The notes beneath the pieces were generated by a model. That model made no database searches, had not been told where the DNA came from, and worked only from the letters and a program-made list of their open reading frames with translations. This document shows, one piece after another, positions 24,115 through 28,617 of a stretch of DNA of 28,617 nt. Position numbers and translations under genes: made by a program. The first letter of the stretch is position 1, and each line of letters starts with the position of its first letter. Where the stretch lies: assembly GCA_002416125.1 (NCBI GenBank), contig DIBU01000010.1:1-28617 (forward strand), given 5' to 3'. The DNA comes from Halieaceae bacterium UBA5044. Its GTDB lineage: Bacteria; Pseudomonadota; Gammaproteobacteria; Pseudomonadales; Halieaceae.

Positions 24115-25631
24115 TGTGTGGAATCCGGCTCTTGGGCTAGGGGGGATTGCAGCAGTTCGCCCCAGTCGGTGCGCTGCTGCATGGTGTCGCGAATGTCGGG
24201 GGGTAGCAGGGTGTCCAGGGTGGCCGGTGTCCAGCCACCGCCGAGTGCCCGGTACAGGTCGATGACGGCGTTGACATGCTGGCCCCGGTTGAGAACAGCG
24301 CGGTCCGACTGCGCGAAGGTGACCGCCTGCGCATCGAGCACCCGTTGAAACCCTGAATAGCCCTCCTGGTAGCGGCGGGTCGCAATGTCCAGTGAGCGTT
24401 CCGCAGCCTGCAGGGACTGGTCCAGGATGTCCTGCGTGTCCCGGGTGCGGCTGATGCGGTTGGCGGCATCATCGATCTCGCGGGCGGCATTCAGGGTGAC
24501 ACCGCGGAAGCCCTCAAGGGCCTGCTGCAGACGCGCGTCCTGGATACGCACGGCGTTTTCCAGCCGGCCGTAGTTGAACAGGTTCCAGCTGAAGCTGGGC
24601 CCGATCGCCAGCTGGGAGGTCTCACTGACCAGGTTCAGGCTGTTGTCGCTCCAACTCAGTGTGCCAAACAGCGAAATGGCCGGGTACAGGTCAGCCCGGG
24701 CGATACCGATTTGCGCCGACTGCGCAGCAGCCTGCCAGGCCGCTGCCCGCACGTCAGGCCGCCGCAGCAGCAGCTGTGCGGGAATGTTTTGCAGCATGTT
24801 GGGGGTGAGCGTGGGCAGTGTGCTGTCGACGGCTGCTAGTTCCGGGACATCCCCGGGGGCACGCCCCAGTGCCGCCGCCAGTGCATTGCGTGTCTGGGTC
24901 AGCGTGAGCTTGAGTCCGGGTATCGTTGCCAGCGTGGAGAGGTACTGTGATTTGGCCTGTTGCAGGTCCAGTTCCGAATCCTGGCCACGCAGGTACAGGC
25001 GTTCGGTGATCTCGAAGCTGCGCTCCTGCAGTGCCACGTTGCGTTCGGCAATTTCAATGCGCTGCAGCGTGGTCTTGTAGTTGAAGTAGAGCGAGGCAAT
25101 TTGTGCGGTCAGCAGAACCTGGGCATCACGCTGGGCGGCGATGGAGGCAAAGTAGGCGGCATCGGCCGACTCTATGCCGCGCCGGAAGCGGCCCCAGAAA
25201 TCCAGCTCCCAGCCCAGGCTGAAGGCCAGTTCGCCGGTGCTGAAATCGCCCGTGCCGCTGCCCGCGCGATGCTGGTTGACCCACGCCGCGTTTCCGCCCA
25301 CGGTCTGTACCTGTGGATAGTTCAGGCCAGAGGCGATGCCGGCCAGTGCCCGGCTTTCGAGAACGCGCAACCCCGCCACGCGCAGCGACACGCTCTCCGA
25401 GCGTGCCGCGGCGAGGAGCTGGTTGAGCACCGGATCTTCCAGTTGCCGCCACCAGTCATCGAGGCCGGCGTTGCTGTCCGTCGCAGCGTCGGCCACGTTG
25501 GCGTACAGCTCGGGCTGCCATTCGGCAAGCCAGGCCTGTTCGGGTTCCTGAAAATCGGGGCCGAGGGGCGCACAGGCCGCCGCGGTCAGCGCTAGCCCCA
25601 GGGCAACTGCAATTCTGCCGTAGTGGGTCAC
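24111..25631 (-). CDS. NodT-family outer-membrane efflux lipoprotein
   Basis: A 506-aa outer-membrane factor of the TolC/OprM type. It has a lipoprotein signal with lipobox AAAC (Cys20), then the opening typical of NodT-like proteins (CAPLGPDFQEPEQAW; WWRQLEDPVLNQLLAAARSESVSLRVAGLRV). Two OEP repeats of long alpha-helices follow (SLGWELDFWGRFRRGIESADAAYFASIAAQRD and NLFNYGRLENAVRIQDARLQQALEGF), closing with YQEGYSGFQRVLDAQ and LYRALGGGW. It forms the exit duct of the pump. It starts with GTG 9 nt after the AI-2E-type gene stop, and its stop overlaps the HlyD gene. The ribosome site is weak (AAGGA is 14 nt upstream), which suggests it depends on coupling to the preceding gene. Confidence 0.93.
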   Translation of the reverse strand: MTHYGRIAVALGLALTAAACAPLGPDFQEPEQAWLAEWQPELYANVADAATDSNAGLDDWWRQLEDPVLNQLLAAARSESVSLRVAGLRVLESRALAGIASGLNYPQVQTVGGNAAWVNQHRAGSGTGDFSTGELAFSLGWELDFWGRFRRGIESADAAYFASIAAQRDAQVLLTAQIASLYFNYKTTLQRIEIAERNVALQERSFEITERLYLRGQDSELDLQQAKSQYLSTLATIPGLKLTLTQTRNALAAALGRAPGDVPELAAVDSTLPTLTPNMLQNIPAQLLLRRPDVRAAAWQAAAQSAQIGIARADLYPAISLFGTLSWSDNSLNLVSETSQLAIGPSFSWNLFNYGRLENAVRIQDARLQQALEGFRGVTLNAAREIDDAANRISRTRDTQDILDQSLQAAERSLDIATRRYQEGYSGFQRVLDAQAVTFAQSDRAVLNRGQHVNAVIDLYRALGGGWTPATLDTLLPPDIRDTMQQRTDWGELLQSPLAQEPDSTQ

Positions 25632-25640
25632 CCGCCGCGC

Positions 25641-26738
25641 TCAGTCCTTGAATTCCTGGGTGAAGTCTGTTGCACGCGTCTCGTTTACCCAGGCCATGAA
25701 GACCTGGTAAGCGATGGCCAGAATCACGGCGCCGGCAAACAGACCGATAATGCCGCTGATCAGCATGCCGCCCAGGGCGCCGAGCAGGATCACCGGCATG
25801 GGTGCGGCGACGCCGCGGCCCAGCAGCATTGGCTTCAACACATTGTCCGCGAGGCCGGCAATCACCAGATAGATCGTGAGCAGACTATTCACCACACCGG
25901 AGCCGTCGCCGGTGGTCCAGACGTAGATGATGGCGGGTATGGTGAAAATCAGCGCGGGTACCTGCATGATGCCCAGGATCAGCGCTGCGACAGCAAAGAT
26001 TCCGGGCGCCGGAATGCCGGCGAGCAGGAAGCCCACGCCAAAGAGCACTGCCTGGATAAACGCTACCCCGAGTATCCCGGTAGCGACGGAGCGTACGGTG
26101 GCCACCGAGAGTTGGTGCAACTCGTCGCCGAACTCCGCACCGCAGATGCGCCGGAAAATACGCGTGCTGGTGGCAGCGCCCGGCTGTGCATAGGCCATGA
26201 AAATGCCCGCGATCACCAGCGCAAAGAGAAAGGCCAGCAGGCTGCCAAGACCGCCGAGCAGCAGGGACGCAGCCTGCTCCGAGGCGGTGCGAATTTGCCC
26301 GGCATGCTGCTGCAGGAATTCACTCAAATTGCTGGAGGCTGCCAGCCACGCCTCGTAAATCTGTGGGCCAATCAGCGGCCAGCCTGCCACGTTTTCGCCG
26401 GGGGGCGGAACGTGCAGCGTGCCCTCCATGAGTGCGGTGTAGGTGCGCAGCATGTCTTCGGTGAAAGACATGCCCAGCATGACAGTGGGTGTTCCAAGCA
26501 ACGCCAGGCCCAGCACCACCAGCAGTGTGGAGGCGCGGCCGGTGCTGGTGCCGAGTTTGTCTGCCAGTCCGCGGGTGAGCGGGTACAGGGCGATGGCCAG
26601 CACCGTCGACCAGATCATCAGGGAGAGAAACGGCGCAAAAACGCGCATCGCGAGCCAGACCAGGAGGGCGGCCATACCGAGGCGCACGGCAAGATCGACC
26701 GCTGGCGTCTGGGGAGAAGGGGTGTCGGGATTGGTCAT
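25641..26738 (-). CDS. AI-2E/PerM family transporter
   Basis: A 365-aa polytopic membrane protein of the AI-2E exporter/PerM family. Pairs of TM helices are at the N-terminus (LGMAALLVWLAMRVFAPFLSLMIWSTVLAIALYPL). A variable periplasmic part is at about 95-150. A conserved C-terminal block holds the family's repeated helices (GIPAPGIFAVAALILGIMQVPALIFTIPAIIYVW, then VIAGLADNVLKPMLLG and VILLGALGGMLISGIIGLFAGAVILAIAYQVF). Members export small molecules or act in Na+/H+-linked transport, and specificity cannot be read. The ATG at 26738 is the only Met start before the first helix; the open frame before it is non-conserved. It is the first gene of the efflux operon and is divergent from the OYE gene with 122 nt between. 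Confidence 0.9.
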   Translation of the reverse strand: MTNPDTPSPQTPAVDLAVRLGMAALLVWLAMRVFAPFLSLMIWSTVLAIALYPLTRGLADKLGTSTGRASTLLVVLGLALLGTPTVMLGMSFTEDMLRTYTALMEGTLHVPPPGENVAGWPLIGPQIYEAWLAASSNLSEFLQQHAGQIRTASEQAASLLLGGLGSLLAFLFALVIAGIFMAYAQPGAATSTRIFRRICGAEFGDELHQLSVATVRSVATGILGVAFIQAVLFGVGFLLAGIPAPGIFAVAALILGIMQVPALIFTIPAIIYVWTTGDGSGVVNSLLTIYLVIAGLADNVLKPMLLGRGVAAPMPVILLGALGGMLISGIIGLFAGAVILAIAYQVFMAWVNETRATDFTQEFKD

Positions 26739-26860
26739 CGGGGCGCATCCTGGCGGTCTGTTATTGAGGTGTGCCAGCGGCTGAGGCCTGTCACGCTTGC
26801 AACATAGCGAAAAATGCGGCTCGATACCACGCCAACGCAGCCGATTCGCCAGGACAGACA

Positions 26861-28159
26861 ATGAAAAATGCGCTTCTTTCACAGCCCCTGCAGCTGCCCT
26901 GCGGGGTCGAGCTGCCAAACCGGTTGGCGAAAGCCGCCATGACGGAGGGCCTGGCGACGCCGGATGGTGTGCCCACCCCGGCGCTGAACACCCTGTATCG
27001 CCGCTGGTCTGCTGGCGGCGCGGGCCTGCTGCTGACGGGCAACGTCATTGTCGACCGCGATCATCTGGAGCGGCCCGGCAATGTGGTGATTGACCGTGAG
27101 CCGGACCCCAAGATGGCCCAAGCGCTGGCCGCGTGGGCGCAGGCCTGCACCGTTGGCGGGAATCAGGCCTGGGTGCAGCTCAGTCATGCCGGGCGCCAGA
27201 CCATGAAAACCGTCAATCCGCATCCGCGGGCGCCTTCAGCCGTCAAGCTGGGGCTGCCGGGCGGGCAGTTCGGCGCCCCCGTGGCGCTGACCGTGGAGGA
27301 AATCACCGGGCTGGTCGAGCGCTTCGCAGTCGCGGCCCGCGCTGTGTGCCGCGCGGGCTTTACCGGTATCCAGGTGCATGCGGCGCATGGCTACCTGCTC
27401 TCCCAGTTCCTCAGCCCGCGCAGCAACCAGCGGCAGGATGCGTATGGCGGCAGCCTGGAAAACCGGGCGCGGCTGCTCTTGCAGGTGGTGGCGGCGGTGC
27501 GCGATGCGGTCGGCCCTACGGTGGCGGTGGCGGTGAAACTGAACAGTGCGGATTTTCAGCGCGGCGGCTTTGATTTCGGGGAAAGCCTGCGCGTGGCGAC
27601 GTGGCTGGAAGCAGCCGGTGTCGACCTGATCGAAATCTCCGGTGGCACCTACGAGCAGCCCCGGCTGCTGGGCGTGGAGGGGCTGGAGGCCCCAGATCCA
27701 CAAAAAGTGGCGGCATCAACCCTGGAGCGGGAGGCCTATTTCGTCGACTTTGCCCTCGCCATGCGCCGCGAACTCAGGGTGCCGCTGATGGTCACGGGCG
27801 GCTTTCGCAGCCGCGAGGCCATGCAGGAGGCGCTGGCTTCGGGTGGTGTGGATGTTATTGGCCTGGGGCGGCCGATGTGTCTGCAGACCGATGCGCCCGC
27901 GCGGCTGCTGGCGGGCGCGGAGGATCTGCCCCGTTATGAGCAGGGCCTCGGCCTGCTCCCCGGCTGGCTGGGGTTTCTCAAGCACATCAAAACGTTGCGC
28001 ACACTGGATACCTTCGCCGGCCAGTACTGGTTCTACGCGCAATTGGATGCCCTGGGCAAGCGCGGCGAGGCCGAGCCGGAAATCTCGGTGTTGCGGGCAG
28101 CCCTGCGGGTGGCCATCGAGCAGCGGCGTTTGCTGCGTGGGCGCACACCCAGGCCTTGA
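26861..28159 (+). CDS. NADH:flavin oxidoreductase (Old Yellow Enzyme family)
   Basis: A 432-aa cytoplasmic FMN-dependent oxidoreductase. It has a TIM-barrel start (LPCGVELPNRLAKAAMTEGLA), QLSHAGRQ, and the hallmark active-site segment GIQVHAAHGYLLSQFLSP followed by DAYGGSLENR. Later motifs are VTGGFRS and VIGLGRPMCL, the phosphate-binding end of the barrel. It reduces activated C=C bonds using NAD(P)H. The N-terminal form resembles the single-domain 'thermophilic-like' or xenobiotic-reductase branch, and there is no iron-sulfur domain of the 2,4-dienoyl-CoA reductase type. The ATG at 26861 has AGGA 7 nt upstream and begins at the usual position; the frame is open back to 26771. It is divergently transcribed from the efflux operon. 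Confidence 0.92.
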   Translation: MKNALLSQPLQLPCGVELPNRLAKAAMTEGLATPDGVPTPALNTLYRRWSAGGAGLLLTGNVIVDRDHLERPGNVVIDREPDPKMAQALAAWAQACTVGGNQAWVQLSHAGRQTMKTVNPHPRAPSAVKLGLPGGQFGAPVALTVEEITGLVERFAVAARAVCRAGFTGIQVHAAHGYLLSQFLSPRSNQRQDAYGGSLENRARLLLQVVAAVRDAVGPTVAVAVKLNSADFQRGGFDFGESLRVATWLEAAGVDLIEISGGTYEQPRLLGVEGLEAPDPQKVAASTLEREAYFVDFALAMRRELRVPLMVTGGFRSREAMQEALASGGVDVIGLGRPMCLQTDAPARLLAGAEDLPRYEQGLGLLPGWLGFLKHIKTLRTLDTFAGQYWFYAQLDALGKRGEAEPEISVLRAALRVAIEQRRLLRGRTPRP

Positions 28160-28183
28160 GCGACAGCGAAGGGTTGTTTAAAC

Positions 28184-28217
28184 GGGTCACCTTGGCCTCT
28201 AAGTGAGAGTATGACCC
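28184..28217. terminator. Weak hairpin downstream of the OYE gene
   Basis: GGGTCA (28184-28189) and TGACCC (28212-28217) form a 6-bp stem with a 22-nt loop, 24 nt after the OYE stop, followed by TTT. Weak evidence for a terminator. The stretch 28160-28373 holds no convincing gene on either strand. Confidence 0.25.
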
Positions 28218-28373
28218 TTTGGTGTCACACCTTCTGAACGCTGTCGATCCTGCTTGCGTTGTCGTGAGGCTCTTCTACTTGTATCAACCGAGTGATCATG
28301 AGGTAAATGTACACTGTTTGGCAGCCGGGTTGGCCCGGCGGAGTACTTCACGACATGCAGAGGCTTTTCTGGT

Positions 28374-28617
28374 CTACGACTTAACGCCAGATACCAGGTA
28401 CATGATGGCCGATCCGGGTGAGTATAACGATTGCTGTTCCAAATCGTTTTTAGTGTCCTTTTTGCTTCTTTCAGTCTGCATTGCGACGTTGAGCCCGATG
28501 TCACCTAATACGCTTTCTGCTTTTCTAACGCGCGCTTGAATCCCAGCTGAGTCGAAGTTAGCGTCTTCTGTCTCAAGCCACCGCTTCATTGAGCGAATGG
28601 TGGCTAGCTGCTCTTCC
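28374..28617 (-). CDS. 3' end of an unrecognised gene (partial at window edge)
   Basis: On the minus strand an open frame enters from the right edge and ends at a TAG at 28374. At least 80 residues are visible (EEQLATIRSMKRWLETEDANFD at the start, LYSPGSAIMYLVSGVKS at the end). It is rich in charged residues and predicted helical up to about residue 65, with no known motif that I recognise. An internal Met lies at 28589. Codon use is clearly less GC-rich than in all other genes of the window (for example TTA, AAA, GAA and ATT codons), which suggests different ancestry. It is probably the C-terminus of a larger protein, and function cannot be assigned. Confidence 0.45.
   Translation of the reverse strand, partial: EEQLATIRSMKRWLETEDANFDSAGIQARVRKAESVLGDIGLNVAMQTERSKKDTKNDLEQQSLYSPGSAIMYLVSGVKS

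Noticed and set aside
25623..26807. 394-codon plus-strand open frame opposite the AI-2E gene
   Set aside because: Composition (Gln, His, Gly) is the usual antisense of hydrophobic codons; not a protein family.
28219..28539. 106-codon plus-strand open frame near the right edge
   Set aside because: Overlaps the partial minus-strand gene, has no ribosome site and no domain. The minus-strand frame, open to the edge, is the better candidate.

Overview
The window looks like chromosomal DNA of a GC-rich Gram-negative bacterium. Supporting signs are an outer-membrane efflux lipoprotein, several lipobox signal peptides, periplasmic sulfatases and a hybrid histidine kinase with an Hpt domain. The gene mix (FAS1, DUF4331, sulfatases, DUF2955 efflux, EAL-HDOD and HD-GYP proteins) would fit a marine gammaproteobacterium, for example of the Halieaceae/Cellvibrionales kind. 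That placement is inference from gene content, not from a marker gene. I see no rRNA, tRNA, CRISPR array, transposase or integrase.

Left part (1-8.7 kb, all + strand): a Crp/Fnr-type regulator, an acetolactate-synthase-like ThDP enzyme, a secreted FAS1 (fasciclin) protein, a lipoprotein with an InlB-like repeat, then a tight operon. The operon encodes a secreted DUF4331 protein, a small lipoprotein, an exported TPR-like protein, an ECF sigma factor and an RskA-type membrane anti-sigma factor. A SigK/RskA-like switch beside FAS1 and DUF4331 secreted proteins recalls the mycobacterial SigK-RskA-MPT70/MPT83 arrangement and is one of the two most interesting systems here.

Middle (8.7-19.1 kb): a DUF1214-like protein and a short-chain dehydrogenase (two-gene operon), a YegP/DUF1508 protein, a convergent EAL-HDOD protein starting with TTG, and a large FGly sulfatase on the minus strand. 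Next come a hybrid histidine kinase (HisKA-HATPase-REC-REC-Hpt) and a REC-HD-GYP response regulator on the plus strand. The kinase reading frame is broken near its N-terminus by what looks like a 10-bp tandem duplication; removing one copy restores one continuous two-TM sensor kinase.

Right part (19.1-28.6 kb): on the minus strand, a second sulfatase with a CTAGR-type maturation motif followed by an EthD-like protein. Then comes a five-gene minus-strand operon: AI-2E/PerM transporter, outer-membrane factor, HlyD adaptor, DUF2955 membrane protein and a small K+-channel-like protein with a TLGYGD filter. All of its junctions overlap or nearly touch. An Old-Yellow-Enzyme-type oxidoreductase is divergent from it. 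The last ~450 bases are visibly less GC-rich and hold only the 3' end of an unrecognised minus-strand gene, possibly the edge of an accessory region.

Shared themes are envelope stress or cell-surface protein control, c-di-GMP-related signalling (HD-GYP, EAL-HDOD), sulfate-ester degradation and drug or solute efflux. Two 40-bp related sequences (32/40 identical) lie upstream of the DUF4331 operon and the DUF1214-like operon, and may be a shared control element.
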